From Cyclobacteriaceae bacterium (lineage in GTDB: Bacteria > Bacteroidota > Bacteroidia > Cytophagales > Cyclobacteriaceae): 64,000 nucleotides of DNA. Made by a program: the position numbers and the translations under genes. The stretch spans positions 248,001 to 312,000 of the forward strand of contig JABFRS010000001.1 of assembly GCA_013141055.1 (NCBI GenBank), in the 5' to 3' direction. The notes under the pieces were generated by a model, which did not search any database, was not told where the DNA came from, and worked only from the letters and a program-made list of their open reading frames with translations. This document shows positions 28,360-37,621 of this stretch, piece after piece (positions within the stretch are counted from its first letter, which is position 1; each line of letters begins with the position of its first letter).

Positions 28360-29178
28360 CTACTTTCCGTGTGCTTTGTCTGCAACATCTGCCCATTGCT
28401 CCCATGTTTCCATGCGCGCTGCAGTTACCTGTTTCACCCATGGAAGCGCCATCTTGCCAAGGAAAAGGCGCAATGGTGGATTTGGTGAGTCGACCAGCTT
28501 CACCACTGCCTCGGTGGTTGCGTCCGGAATTCCGAAAATATCCTCTGTCAATCCCGCCTGGAAATCTGCCCGTACTTTTTCATACTCTTTCATTGGCGTA
28601 GTAGCGGCGGCGGATGCGCCAGCCCAATCAGTAGAGAAACCATTTGGTTCAATAAGCGAGACCTTGATACCGAAACCTGCTACTTCTGATGCAAGTGTTT
28701 CACTGAGTCCTTCAACAGCAAACTTTGATGCATTATAGATTCCAAGGACTGGCAATGTGACGATGCCCAGAACGCTTGACACCTGGATTATATGCCCGCG
28801 ACCTTGTGCTCTCATAATCGGCAATACCGCCTGCGAAGCCCACAGCAATCCAAAAACATTCGTCTCAATCTGATTGCGCGCTTCTTTTTCAGTTGTTTCT
28901 TCTACAGTACCAAATAGCCCGTAACCGGCGTTGTTGATCAACACATCAATGCTACCGAAGTGATCATTTGCTTTTTTTACCGCTGTGAATACATCCTTAC
29001 GATTATTTACATCGAGTTGAATCGGAAGAATTAAGCTTCCAAATTCTTTTACAAGGTCATTAAGATCATTAAGATTTCTCGCGGTAGCCGCAACCTTGTC
29101 GCCGCGTTTTAAAAATGCTTTAGCCCAGATTTTACCAAACCCCCTGGAGGCTCCGGTAATAAAAATTGTCTTTCCCAT
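28360..29178 (-). CDS. Short-chain dehydrogenase/reductase (SDR), classical type
   Basis: A 272-residue NAD(P)-dependent oxidoreductase. The cofactor motif is at the start (KTIFITGASRGFGKIWAKAF), the structural motif NNAG is in VDVLINNAGYGLFGTVEE, the catalytic Ser is in GHIIQVSSVLGIVTLPVLG, and Tyr/Lys are in IYNASKFAVEGLSETLA. The basic residue pattern after strand two (AATARNLNDL) favours NADP. Substrate unknown. A Bacteroidota-type promoter is readable upstream (29210-29237). Its neighbour downstream is an AraC regulator on the same strand. Confidence 0.95.
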   Translation of the reverse strand: MGKTIFITGASRGFGKIWAKAFLKRGDKVAATARNLNDLNDLVKEFGSLILPIQLDVNNRKDVFTAVKKANDHFGSIDVLINNAGYGLFGTVEETTEKEARNQIETNVFGLLWASQAVLPIMRAQGRGHIIQVSSVLGIVTLPVLGIYNASKFAVEGLSETLASEVAGFGIKVSLIEPNGFSTDWAGASAAATTPMKEYEKVRADFQAGLTEDIFGIPDATTEAVVKLVDSPNPPLRLFLGKMALPWVKQVTAARMETWEQWADVADKAHGK

Positions 29179-29209
29179 TTGTTTGTGTTTTTATTATTTG
29201 TTGATGACA

Positions 29210-29237
29210 CAAAACTAGAATGGGAGCATGCCTGCAA
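29210..29237 (-). promoter_or_regulatory. Bacteroidota-type promoter of the SDR gene
   Basis: Read on the minus strand, TTG (29235-29237) is followed by a 17-base spacer and TAGTTTTG (29210-29217). This is an exact match to the Bacteroidota -33/-7 pattern TTG-N17-23-TAnnTTTG. It ends 31 bp upstream of the SDR start codon, giving a short leader. Confidence 0.55.
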
Positions 29238-29446
29238 GTTTATACGAAAGTGTAGAATTCTGATACAATTCCTCTTAATCTTAAACGACCCATACTTCAC
29301 TCCTACGACTTGTTTCATTAAAATAGACGTTAATAAATACCGGCAATAGTCAATAACTCACCGCCAATATTGTCCTCCCGGCACGGAACGCTTTCTTTAT
29401 ACACTTTTTTTCTCTTCCTTAATGGATATTCAAATCTGAAGTAATT

Positions 29447-30013
29447 ATGAAAAGAAATCGATTCCTCGCGACACTCGCGGCAGCATCCATCGCTCCATTA
29501 TCAGCCTTTTCCAAACATCAGAAATATCTGACAAGAACTGATAAAGGTTTTGTTACCAAAGCCGGTGAGGGCAAAACCCATGGCCACATAAAACTGAAAG
29601 GCGTCAACTCCAATATACTTGATGTTAAAATTTCCGGTGATGACACCGATGGAGGCTTTGCCATATTCGAACAGACCTCACTGTCACAAGGACGCGGAAC
29701 ACCATTACATGTTCATCACAAGCAAGATGAAGTGTTTTATGTAGTTGAGGGCGAATACTATTTTCAGATCGGTGATGAGAAATTCAGGGCCTTTGCCGGA
29801 GATACCATCTTTCTGCCCATGAAAGTCCCTCACGCATGGACACAGGTATCAACAAAAGGAAAGATGACAGTAACCTTTCAACCTGCTGGAAAAATGGAAA
29901 GCTTTTTCGTCACCACCGCAGCACTGGATCATGAACCGACCAAAGAAGAGATGGCGAAGATCTTCGAAGACAATGAAATGTCCGTGGTGGGCCCGCCGTT
30001 GAAAGTTGAATGA
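29447..30013 (+). CDS. Cupin-domain protein with N-terminal export signal
   Basis: A 188-residue protein beginning KRNRFLATLAAASIAPLSAF, a signal-like stretch resembling the KRNxFL start of exported Bacteroidota proteins. One cupin barrel follows. Metal ligands are likely in TPLHVHHKQDEVFYVVEGEY (His, His, Glu) and in FLPMKVPHAWTQVSTKGKM (His). The layout is that of quercetin-2,3-dioxygenase-like or mannose-6-phosphate-isomerase-like single cupins. The substrate is unknown. It is followed after 86 bp by a SnoaL-like gene on the same strand. Confidence 0.88.
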   Translation: MKRNRFLATLAAASIAPLSAFSKHQKYLTRTDKGFVTKAGEGKTHGHIKLKGVNSNILDVKISGDDTDGGFAIFEQTSLSQGRGTPLHVHHKQDEVFYVVEGEYYFQIGDEKFRAFAGDTIFLPMKVPHAWTQVSTKGKMTVTFQPAGKMESFFVTTAALDHEPTKEEMAKIFEDNEMSVVGPPLKVE

Positions 30014-30099
30014 TTATTGCTCCCGACGATTGGCGATCATCAATTTATAGTCAGGTTCTTTTATTACCTTAGCCTTCATTCATCATAATCCAGGAAATC

Positions 30100-30459
30100 A
30101 TGACAACAAAGGAAGTAGCTACCAAATTTCATGAATACATGCAGCAAGGGGCGTTCGATAAGATCTATACCGAACTGTTCAGTCCCGATGCCACTAGTGA
30201 GGAAAGCCCCGGCTCCGACTGGAAGAAAGCAAACGGCATGAAAGAGATCTACGAAAAGGGAAAGAAATGGGCTGAGGGTACCGACGAAATGTATGGTGGC
30301 ACCACCGCCACTCCCGTTGTTGCCGGAAACTATTTTACGTGCTACATGACCATGGATTTCAAACCCAAAGGCGGCCCCAGAACCACCATGGAAGAGATCG
30401 GATTCTATGAAGTGAAAAACGGAAAGATCATTTCTGAAAAATTCTTCTATTCCATGTAG
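30100..30459 (+). CDS. SnoaL-like/NTF2-like small protein
   Basis: A 119-residue cytoplasmic protein with the cone-shaped NTF2-like pattern: helices TKEVATKFHEYMQQGAFDKI and MKEIYEKGKKWAEGTDEMYG, then strands VVAGNYFTCYMTMDFKPKGG and EEIGFYEVKNGKIISEKFFY. The final GFYEVKNGKIxxEKFFY is the usual SnoaL ending. Members bind small hydrophobic ligands or catalyse isomerisation; no catalytic residue can be assigned. It stands alone between the cupin gene and a membrane AraC regulator. Confidence 0.85.
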   Translation: MTTKEVATKFHEYMQQGAFDKIYTELFSPDATSEESPGSDWKKANGMKEIYEKGKKWAEGTDEMYGGTTATPVVAGNYFTCYMTMDFKPKGGPRTTMEEIGFYEVKNGKIISEKFFYSM

Positions 30460-30576
30460 CAAGGCTATTGTATCAGGTAAGACATTATCGGGTTAAACCA
30501 TTCTGCCTTCAAATGCCATAAAAAACGAAGACTCCATTAGTTCGGGTGTTTCTTTTTTTGGAATTTGGCTCCCATC

Positions 30577-31797
30577 ATGAAGGAATTGCCCGAGCTAGTC
30601 CTGAATTTTTGGAATTTCCTTTTCATCGGACTTTCGTTCATCGGACTATTTTTTTCTATCAAGTTAATTATAGTTCCTCGCCTGAATAACCGGGCATCCA
30701 AAGCTCTTGGGCTCTATCTTATTTTACAATCTCTTGGCCTGTTAGAGTCCTGTCTTTTCTGGACGAATTACTTTTATCGTGTCCCAGAACTCTATGCCTC
30801 TACCCTTCTCTTCTCCTTGCTGTATGGACCGCTGCTTGTCATCTACTTCGATGCCGTATTTGAAAATCCTAAACCTCTCGTTAAATACAGTCTACATTTC
30901 TTACCCTTCCTGATCATGCTGGGACTGAAGGCGCCCTTCTATCTCAGCTCACCGGAAATGAAAATTCTGCACCCAGAGCAAGTGCCGCTTTCCTGGATAA
31001 TAAATAGTCATATTGACTATGCGGAAATCATTAAGATCGCTCATCTTTCAATCTATGGCTTCATTTTATTCCGATTAATCCGTTCGCATCCACACATCGG
31101 TTACATGCGTCCATGGGCTAACTGGATACTGGCGTTCTACAATTCATTCATCGCACTCACGGTTCTATACTGGTTAATTGTCATTGCTCAGCAAAATACT
31201 CTACTCGCCGACTATTTTATTTCTATCGCTATCTGCGGTTCAATTATTCTTCTTGCATGGTTTGGGGACAGCTATGAAAAAATGAAAGAGGGTGAGCCAA
31301 TCATCGACTCTCTATGGCCTCATTTAAAACATCAGCCTCAATGGAACGATGCATCTCTATCACCCAGCCCACTTCCAGATCAAATCCTTTCCACTGAAGA
31401 AGTTGATGTAAAATATAAAAACTCGGGTCTGCCGGATTCCCTTGCCAAAAAACTCGCAGAGGATCTTGGACTTCTTATGTCCAGGGAGCAACTCTATAAA
31501 GAAAATAATCTAAAGCTTGAGACTCTTGCCGAAAAGTTAAAAAGCAACCGTCACTTTGTATCGCAGGTCATCAATCAATATTACAAGACCAGCTTTTTTG
31601 ATTTCATCAACGCAAACAGAATTGATGAGGCCAAGAGACTGTTGGTTAGCGGTGATCACGAACTCAACATTATAGAAATAGCCTATACTGTTGGCTACAA
31701 CAACAAAGTAACATTCAATACAGTCTTTAAACGCTTTACAGGTATAACTCCAACGGAGTACCGGAAACAAAATCAAGCGGTAAAGACGCACGATTAG
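30577..31797 (+). CDS. Membrane-embedded AraC family regulator
   Basis: A 406-residue protein with about seven hydrophobic segments in its first 235 residues (for example FLFIGLSFIGLFFSIKLIIV, FSLLYGPLLVIYFDAVF, YFISIAICGSIILLAWFGDS). A linker follows, then a C-terminal AraC helix-turn-helix domain (LETLAEKLKSNRHFVSQVIN, LNIIEIAYTVGYNNKVTFNT, VFKRFTGITPTEYRKQN). This 7TM-plus-HTH_18 layout is frequent in Bacteroidota and suggests a one-component membrane sensor that binds DNA directly. I chose ATG 30577; the frame also has one at 30565. The outer-membrane gene 76 bp downstream may be its target. Confidence 0.9.
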   Translation: MKELPELVLNFWNFLFIGLSFIGLFFSIKLIIVPRLNNRASKALGLYLILQSLGLLESCLFWTNYFYRVPELYASTLLFSLLYGPLLVIYFDAVFENPKPLVKYSLHFLPFLIMLGLKAPFYLSSPEMKILHPEQVPLSWIINSHIDYAEIIKIAHLSIYGFILFRLIRSHPHIGYMRPWANWILAFYNSFIALTVLYWLIVIAQQNTLLADYFISIAICGSIILLAWFGDSYEKMKEGEPIIDSLWPHLKHQPQWNDASLSPSPLPDQILSTEEVDVKYKNSGLPDSLAKKLAEDLGLLMSREQLYKENNLKLETLAEKLKSNRHFVSQVINQYYKTSFFDFINANRIDEAKRLLVSGDHELNIIEIAYTVGYNNKVTFNTVFKRFTGITPTEYRKQNQAVKTHD

Positions 31798-31873
31798 GTT
31801 AAACTTGATCGGGGAATACAAGTGACTACCCTTCTTCTCTGAAATTTACCTGGAAATCAATTCAGGGAAATTC

Positions 31874-34327
31874 ATGAGAACGATGTATCGATATCTTTCA
31901 GCTTCAGTATTGGTGATTACCGCCGTGGTTTGCTCCGTTGCTCAATCAGCATTATCTAAAATAGAAGGAAGCGTCAAAGATGAGAAGGGCGAACCAATAC
32001 AATATGTTACAGTATTGTTGCAAAACCCGCAAGACTCTTCCATGATCTCCGGAACGATCACCAATGCGGCGGGGAGTTATTCATTCGAATCTCCGTCCAC
32101 TGGAAATTATATCCTTACCCTGACTTTCGTGGGATATCAAAAACAATCATTACTCCTCGAACTAAAAGAGGGCTTCAGCATATACACAGTCCCGGCAATT
32201 ATCTTAAAAGTGGACGCAACGGTTCTTGGCGAAGTAGTCATTCGTGCACAGAAACCATTGGTTGAACAAGAAGGTGATAAACTCATCCTTAACGTGCAGA
32301 ATACTATCATCGCTTCAGGAGGTAGTGCTGCAGATCTTTTAGAGCGTGCGCCTGGGGTAAGCATTGATCAAAACAATCAGATATCTGTCAATGGGAAAAG
32401 CGGTGTCAACATCATGATTGATGGCAAGCCCACCTATCTGCCTCCAGCAGAACTCGCCACCCTCCTTCGCAGTATGAATGCAAATAACATTGCAACCATA
32501 GAAGTTACCTCTCATCCGTCTGCACGCTACGATGCCAGCGGTAATGCCGGAGTGGTCAACATCAAGTTAAAAAAGAACACTCTTGAAGGGTTCAATGGTT
32601 CTATCACCGCAGGCGCTGGTTATGGTCTTTATGGCAAAGCCAACGGAAGCATCAATCTCAACTACCGCACCGGCAAATGGAATCACTTTCTCAACTATGG
32701 ATATACTTTTAATAAACGGTATACCAATGTATTCACCCAACGTATTACCCTTTTAAATCCCGATAGCAATGGGAACGTTGACCCTGTTTACTATTCTCAG
32801 CAGCTCGATCGGATTCAAAAGTTACCCTCTCACTCCTGGCAGGGCGGATCAGAATGGCAATGGAATTCCAAAAACTCAATTTCCGTTACTACTTCAGGTA
32901 GTTACAATGAACGAACCACCGATAATGACTCGTTCACACAGTTAAAGTCAGCACCCGGTAATGAAGCGGACTCAACTTTCATTCTGACCAACCACCAGGA
33001 ATATCGCTGGCACAACATTTCAAGCTCGATTGGGTACAAGCATCTCTTTGCCCGCGCCGGTAGTGAATTCTCCATTGATCTGGATTACTCAAACTATGAA
33101 TTTAACTTCAATGATAATTTTTCGATCAAACAATTTGAGCAGCCGAACATTCTCAAAAACCAGTACAATATATTGAGCGATCAGCCTTCATCATTTTATA
33201 TCTATACCGCGCGCATGGACTATACGCATCGCTTCAATAAGCTAACCTCGCTGGAGACGGGCGTCAAATTCAGTTACGTAAATACCATAAACGAGATAAC
33301 ATTTACCAATAATCTGATCGGGACATTTGAAGCAGATCTGATAAGATCAACCGATTTTGACTATAAAGAAAAGGTGGGCGCTGGTTATGTTACTTTGAAA
33401 ACAAAATTGTTAGGATTCGATACCCAGTTGGGATTGCGCGCAGAGCAGACTCACTATGATGGCTTTTCGAAAAAAGCTCAGTTGTCCATTGAACGGGATT
33501 ACTTCAGATTGTTTCCGAATGTCAGCCTTCATAATAGCCTGAACGAGAACTATCAGTTTGGCTTTGCATACAGTCATCGTATTGACCGCCCTGCCTACAA
33601 CGATCTATATCCCTATATCAATTATTTTGATCCTTTCAGTACCCAGAAGGGAAACCCGGCATTGCTTCCTCAGTTTACACACAACTTTCAATTCTCGCAG
33701 ACGATTGGAAAAGATCTTGCTATCAATCTCGGCTATAGTAATAGCTCACAATACATGGCGTTTGTTATAATACTGAATGAAGACAGGATTTCTGAATATG
33801 CTATGAAGAAGAATTTTGAAACGTTCCGGAACTATTACCTCAATATTAGTGCTCCCTTAGAGATCAACAAGAAATGGATGATCAATGGCAACATCAACTT
33901 ATTTTACAATCAATTTAAAACTCAGGTTTTGAATGAAGATTATGACGCCGGAAAATTCAGCGGCATCGCTACAATTACACAAACCATAACACTTCCGTGG
34001 AATCTGACCGGCGAAATCACAACAGTATACAATGCTCCTAATGTGGCAGGGCTTATTAACAACTGGCCATTAGGTTCAGTGAACGCAGGGCTGCAAAAAA
34101 AGATACTGGACCAAAAAGGCTCTCTGCGTTTAAGCATTACGGATATATTTTTTACCAACCAGATTCAGAGCAGTGTGGTGTACCCCGGTTTCGATATGCA
34201 TTATAAATACCACAATGAAACACGCGTTGTCAGGATCAACTTTAGTTACAACATAGGTAAGACCGGAGAGTCCATGCGCAAACGGAATGGGCAGGACGAG
34301 GAACGGAAGAGAGTTGGAGTTAACTAA
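31874..34327 (+). CDS. TonB-dependent-receptor-like outer-membrane beta-barrel protein with CarboxypepD_reg domain
   Basis: An 817-residue protein. The order is: signal peptide (YLSASVLVITAVVCSVAQS); carboxypeptidase-regulatory-like domain (KIEGSVKDEKGEPIQYVTVL, TFVGYQKQSLLLELKEG); plug domain (GSAADLLERAPGVSIDQNNQ, GKSGVNIMIDGKPTYLPPAE, IEVTSHPSARYDASGNAGVV); and a long OMP_b-brl_3 barrel (about 250-800). The ending (RVVRINFSYNIGKTGESMRK and a charged tail) is typical of this group. No SusD gene is adjacent, so it belongs to the SusD-less class whose cargo is usually unknown (peptides, iron chelates or signalling). An in-frame ATG at 31883 is an alternative start. Confidence 0.9.
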   Translation: MRTMYRYLSASVLVITAVVCSVAQSALSKIEGSVKDEKGEPIQYVTVLLQNPQDSSMISGTITNAAGSYSFESPSTGNYILTLTFVGYQKQSLLLELKEGFSIYTVPAIILKVDATVLGEVVIRAQKPLVEQEGDKLILNVQNTIIASGGSAADLLERAPGVSIDQNNQISVNGKSGVNIMIDGKPTYLPPAELATLLRSMNANNIATIEVTSHPSARYDASGNAGVVNIKLKKNTLEGFNGSITAGAGYGLYGKANGSINLNYRTGKWNHFLNYGYTFNKRYTNVFTQRITLLNPDSNGNVDPVYYSQQLDRIQKLPSHSWQGGSEWQWNSKNSISVTTSGSYNERTTDNDSFTQLKSAPGNEADSTFILTNHQEYRWHNISSSIGYKHLFARAGSEFSIDLDYSNYEFNFNDNFSIKQFEQPNILKNQYNILSDQPSSFYIYTARMDYTHRFNKLTSLETGVKFSYVNTINEITFTNNLIGTFEADLIRSTDFDYKEKVGAGYVTLKTKLLGFDTQLGLRAEQTHYDGFSKKAQLSIERDYFRLFPNVSLHNSLNENYQFGFAYSHRIDRPAYNDLYPYINYFDPFSTQKGNPALLPQFTHNFQFSQTIGKDLAINLGYSNSSQYMAFVIILNEDRISEYAMKKNFETFRNYYLNISAPLEINKKWMINGNINLFYNQFKTQVLNEDYDAGKFSGIATITQTITLPWNLTGEITTVYNAPNVAGLINNWPLGSVNAGLQKKILDQKGSLRLSITDIFFTNQIQSSVVYPGFDMHYKYHNETRVVRINFSYNIGKTGESMRKRNGQDEERKRVGVN

Positions 34328-34337
34328 GCCAATATCT

Positions 34338-35492
34338 TTAATTCTTCATCCCAAACAGGAACCTTGTTGCCTTGAATAATTTTATGAAATTATAAATCAC
34401 TATCAATGAGATGATGGTGATTAAAACAATCAATGCAAATTCCAGCAAGCCATTCTCAACGTATTTTATAATGTAATAGCCTGCGACTACAATAATGCTC
34501 TGGTGAAGGATATACACAGGCAAAATACTTTTATTCAGTTCAGCCAGAATAGGAACATTAAAATTGAACTTTCGCGAAAACAAGGACACAAAATAAAGGG
34601 TCCATGCAAAAGCAGACAAGCCTAGCGGCACTGATACGATCACATGATAAATATTGTATTTCGGATCAAAGGCAGCATTTCTGAATGTCTCATCTAACAG
34701 AAAAGCAATTATTGTCAAAGAGCTTAGAATGCCCAACGCCAGCAGGATACTTTTGTTTTTATTTACAACCGGCAGCAGACGACTATGCTCTTTAATGAAA
34801 ATAAATCCATAGACAAAAGAACACGCATATGTTAAAAAGTCTGTGACACTCGTGTAGTCTGGAAAAATGGGTTTCAATACAATGATGATGATAATAATCG
34901 GCAATGAGAAGAGCAACACCAGTTTTGGAGATTCCTTAATCCTAATCATAAATGCTTCTGAAAGTCCATTGATATTGATTCGTTTTAACAGCGGAAGCGT
35001 TATCAAAGTCATTATAAACAGAGAAGGTAGATACCACAAGTGAATTCCGAATTCAAGAATCCATGAAAAAGGATCGAAGGCTGAAACCTGACCAATTATA
35101 GTTTTAGGATAATTGCTCATAAAATCAAGGAAAGTAACCTCAGAACTTTTCTGAAGCATTTGGTAATAGTACTGGCAAGGCACAATTACTATTACTCCAA
35201 ATACAAAAGGAATGATGAGTCTTGAGAAACGATCCTTTAAAAAATTACTTCCTCTTGAATTAATAGCGATCCAGGTGCCGATGCCTGAAATGAAAAAGAT
35301 CAGGTACAATCGCCAGGTATGAAAAAACACACTGAAAATATCAGCGACAATCGATTTGTTTTCACTTGATAAAAGCCAATGGAAATTGGTGAACGGTTGC
35401 CAGCAGTGAAACAGTATCAAAATGCCAAAAGCCGAAACCCGCAGCCAGTCTAAATAATATATGCGTTCCTTTTGTTGAATGTCTTTTTCCAT
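34338..35492 (-). CDS. Acyltransferase family 3 membrane protein
   Basis: A 384-residue integral membrane protein with about ten helices. The family opening is RIYYLDWLRVSAFGILILFH, followed by FHTWRLYLIFFISGIGTWIA and DRFSRLIIPFVFGVIVIVP, where the conserved His (ILFH) and the Arg in DRFSRLI match Acyltransferase_3 enzymes that acylate sugars or lipids. The end includes LPVYILHQSIIVVAGYYIIK. I chose the Met before EKDIQQKERIYYLDW (35492); the open frame extends upstream to 35600 through a region that does not look coding. It is convergent with the barrel gene, 10 bp from its stop. Substrate unknown. Confidence 0.88.
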   Translation of the reverse strand: MEKDIQQKERIYYLDWLRVSAFGILILFHCWQPFTNFHWLLSSENKSIVADIFSVFFHTWRLYLIFFISGIGTWIAINSRGSNFLKDRFSRLIIPFVFGVIVIVPCQYYYQMLQKSSEVTFLDFMSNYPKTIIGQVSAFDPFSWILEFGIHLWYLPSLFIMTLITLPLLKRININGLSEAFMIRIKESPKLVLLFSLPIIIIIIVLKPIFPDYTSVTDFLTYACSFVYGFIFIKEHSRLLPVVNKNKSILLALGILSSLTIIAFLLDETFRNAAFDPKYNIYHVIVSVPLGLSAFAWTLYFVSLFSRKFNFNVPILAELNKSILPVYILHQSIIVVAGYYIIKYVENGLLEFALIVLITIISLIVIYNFIKLFKATRFLFGMKN

Positions 35493-35685
35493 GCTCACGA
35501 ATGTAAAATCATTGCACGCTTCTGGCAAATGGGTACAGACTTTTCTGGTGAGATCGGCAGCATTTGCAACAAGAGTATTGATATTTGATACTCCTGTCAC
35601 ATCGATGCGGTAGTCTGTGGGTATTTCCTGTTTTAAAAAAGCGAGGTTCGACCTAAAAAGCTTCCGTTTTTCAGTTTTGTAGATA

Positions 35686-35720
35686 TTTCAAAAAATGAAA
35701 TTATATTCTTAATTTTGAAA
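35686..35720. promoter_or_regulatory. Inverted repeat in front of higBA, candidate autoregulatory operator
   Basis: Arms TTTCAAAA (35686-35693) and TTTTGAAA (35713-35720) are perfectly complementary, 19 bp apart, 13 bp upstream of the toxin start. A nested palindrome TTTCA-AAAAA-TGAAA starts at the same base. HigA-type antitoxins usually repress their own promoter through such repeats; this use here is inferred. Confidence 0.5.
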
Positions 35721-35733
35721 CCTAATATCCTGA

Positions 35734-36027
35734 ATGGTAGTTATATCAAAAACCAGATTAACTGAATTCGGCCAACAACACGCTGATGCCATAGAAGCAG
35801 TCAATGATTGGTGGGAAAAGACAAAGAAAGCTGACTGGGCTTCTCTGGCAGATATTAAAAGAACATTTAATTCGGTAGATTATGTAGGCAATGACCGGTA
35901 TGTATTCAATATTAAGGGAAATAGGTATAGGCTTGTCACTATGATATTCTTTGATATAAGAACACTATACATCCGGTACATTGATACTCACACGGCTTAC
36001 GATAAAATTGACTGTAAAACTATATAA
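35734..36027 (+). CDS. higB: HigB-family type II toxin (mRNA interferase)
   Basis: A 97-residue protein with the HigB_toxin pattern: VISKTRLTEFGQQHADAIEA, then NDWWEKTKKADWASLADIKR, NDRYVFNIKGNRYRLVTMIF and YIRYIDTHTAYDKID. The ending TH-x-x-YDKI is characteristic. HigB toxins cleave mRNA on the ribosome. It stands 2 bp before the antitoxin gene, in the toxin-first order usual for hig systems. Length is normal, so the toxin looks intact. Confidence 0.92.
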   Translation: MVVISKTRLTEFGQQHADAIEAVNDWWEKTKKADWASLADIKRTFNSVDYVGNDRYVFNIKGNRYRLVTMIFFDIRTLYIRYIDTHTAYDKIDCKTI

Positions 36028-36029
36028 CG

Positions 36030-36419
36030 ATGCTTACCAAGATCAGATCAGAAAGAGAATACAAGGCAGCCATGAAAACTATTGAAACGCTTCTGAAGAA
36101 AGCTACTGATTCAGGTGGTTTCCACATGCTTTCGGAAGAGGAGTCTGGAATGCTGGCAAAACTTTCCAGGCTTGTTGAAAACTATGAAGACAATACATTG
36201 CAGTTAATGCCTATAAAACCAAAGACCCTGCAAGAGGCCGTTGAATATAAAATGGCTGAACAAAAACTGACTCAAGCTCTGCTTGCAAAAAAGCTAGGAA
36301 TTGGCGCTCCGAAATTATCACAAATCATGACAGGCAAACGGGAACCCGATGTTATTTTTTTAAAGGCGTTGTACAGAAAGCTCAAAATCGATGCCGAATT
36401 TTTACTCTCCCACGTTTAA
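36030..36419 (+). CDS. higA: HigA-family antitoxin with Xre-type HTH
   Basis: A 129-residue antitoxin. The N-terminal helical part (about 1-65: REYKAAMKTIETLLKKATDS, EEESGMLAKLSRLVENYED) is followed by a helix-turn-helix (EYKMAEQKLTQALLAKKLGI, then GAPKLSQIMTGKREPDVIFL). It would neutralise HigB and repress the operon. It is 2 bp downstream of the toxin stop. The antitoxin is longer than E. coli or Proteus HigA by its N-terminal segment, which is common in this subgroup (COG5499-like). The stop is 54 bp from the end of the convergent WG-repeat gene. Confidence 0.92.
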   Translation: MLTKIRSEREYKAAMKTIETLLKKATDSGGFHMLSEEESGMLAKLSRLVENYEDNTLQLMPIKPKTLQEAVEYKMAEQKLTQALLAKKLGIGAPKLSQIMTGKREPDVIFLKALYRKLKIDAEFLLSHV

Positions 36420-36473
36420 TTGCTAACGATATAATCAACCTTTCAAAAACGTTGCGTCAACCACTGACGAATT

Positions 36474-37460
36474 TTATTTTATCTCCTCCCCGGCCTTGTT
36501 GATGTAAAAGGCCCTGCCATCAAGCCAGACTTTTGCTTCGCCGTCATAGAAGCCATATTTTTTATCGTCTGCTTTTTCATCAATGGGATAGATGCTTCCA
36601 AACTTTAGCGGAATAACTTCCTTACCCGTTGCATCGATGAAGCCATACTTCCCTCCCATCCCGACAGCCGCCAGTCCTTCGGAAAAATCATCAGCAAAAT
36701 CATAGTTCATCACCACAATCTCTTTTCCCGTCTTATCAATGAAGCCGAATTTCTTATTGGCACTTACGATCGCAAATCCTTCTGAGAAGTCACCGGTGCC
36801 AAAATACTTCGACACAAAAATCTCTTTTCCTGTTTTGTCTACAAATATCTGTTTGCCGTCAAGCAAAACACGCATCATCCCATCGCTGAACTTAGCACCA
36901 TCGTCATACCTGGGTGCTACAATCTCTTTACCCGTCATATCTACTGAACCCCATTTGCCATTGAGCTGCACGCTGGACATACCCTCAGAAAAATTATCAA
37001 CAGCCTGGTATTTTAATAATACTATTTCCTTGCCTGTTCTATCGACAAAGCCCCACTTACCACCAAGCATAACTCTTGCTGCACCATCATAAAAGTCCAT
37101 AGCGTTATCATACCTGGGCGGCACAATCTCTTTTCCGGCTTTATCTACAAAACCCCATTTACCATTTAAGGCAACGGCAGCCATACCCTCAACATAATCG
37201 CCTGAATTTTCATACTTGGGCGCCACAGTCTCGGTGGCATTCATCACATTCACAAATCCCCATTTTTTATCGAGTACTACTGCAGAAATATTTTCCTGAG
37301 GCAAGCGAAAGTCATCGTACTTGGCGGGTATGAGTACCGCGCCGCCTTCAAATTGAAGCCCGCGCTTTCCCTCTGGGGTCTTGGTAAATATCACTTTTTG
37401 CGCCTGCGCTGTCATTCCAAAAAATATCAGACAGATAATAAGGGTTGTTATCTTTTTCAT
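36474..37460 (-). CDS. Exported WG-repeat protein
   Basis: A 328-residue protein with a signal peptide (TTLIICLIFFGMTAQAQ). A series of about seven to eight WG repeats follows, each close to 35 residues: DKKWGFVNVMNATETVAPKY, NGKWGFVDKAGKEIVPPRYD, GGKWGFVDRTGKEIVLLKYQ, NGKWGSVDMTGKEIVAPRYD, DGKQIFVDKTGKEIFVSKYF, NKKFGFIDKTGKEIVVMNYD, GGKYGFIDATGKEVIPLKFG. The repeats should form a beta-propeller-like or solenoid protein-binding surface. Function unknown. It is divergent from a PAS histidine kinase across a 161-bp gap with two inverted repeats. Confidence 0.92.
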   Translation of the reverse strand: MKKITTLIICLIFFGMTAQAQKVIFTKTPEGKRGLQFEGGAVLIPAKYDDFRLPQENISAVVLDKKWGFVNVMNATETVAPKYENSGDYVEGMAAVALNGKWGFVDKAGKEIVPPRYDNAMDFYDGAARVMLGGKWGFVDRTGKEIVLLKYQAVDNFSEGMSSVQLNGKWGSVDMTGKEIVAPRYDDGAKFSDGMMRVLLDGKQIFVDKTGKEIFVSKYFGTGDFSEGFAIVSANKKFGFIDKTGKEIVVMNYDFADDFSEGLAAVGMGGKYGFIDATGKEVIPLKFGSIYPIDEKADDKKYGFYDGEAKVWLDGRAFYINKAGEEIK

Positions 37461-37536
37461 TTTTATAGATGGTGTTTCTAATTGGTGATGATCTTGTGCA
37501 TTATTCTATAAAATTCGAAATCAAATTGCTCCAGGT

Positions 37537-37587
37537 CTATACGCAGATTTGCGTATTTGGACACGAGAGCAGCATCAGTCCTCTCGT
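37537..37587. promoter_or_regulatory. Two inverted repeats in the divergent gap between the WG-repeat gene and the PAS kinase gene
   Basis: First: ATACGCA-GATT-TGCGTAT (37537-37554), perfect 7-bp arms. Second: ACGAGAG (37563-37569) with CTCTCGT (37581-37587), perfect 7-bp arms and an 11-base loop. They lie 35-85 bp upstream of the kinase start and 77-127 bp upstream of the WG-repeat gene, so they could be operators for either or both. Confidence 0.4.
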
Positions 37588-37621
37588 ATATATTTCGTAT
37601 ATTCCAACGAACCCTCAATAA

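Noticed and set aside
30530-30560. Rho-independent terminator after the SnoaL-like gene
   Set aside because: There is a T-run (TTTCTTTTTTT) but the preceding bases do not form a convincing GC-rich stem.
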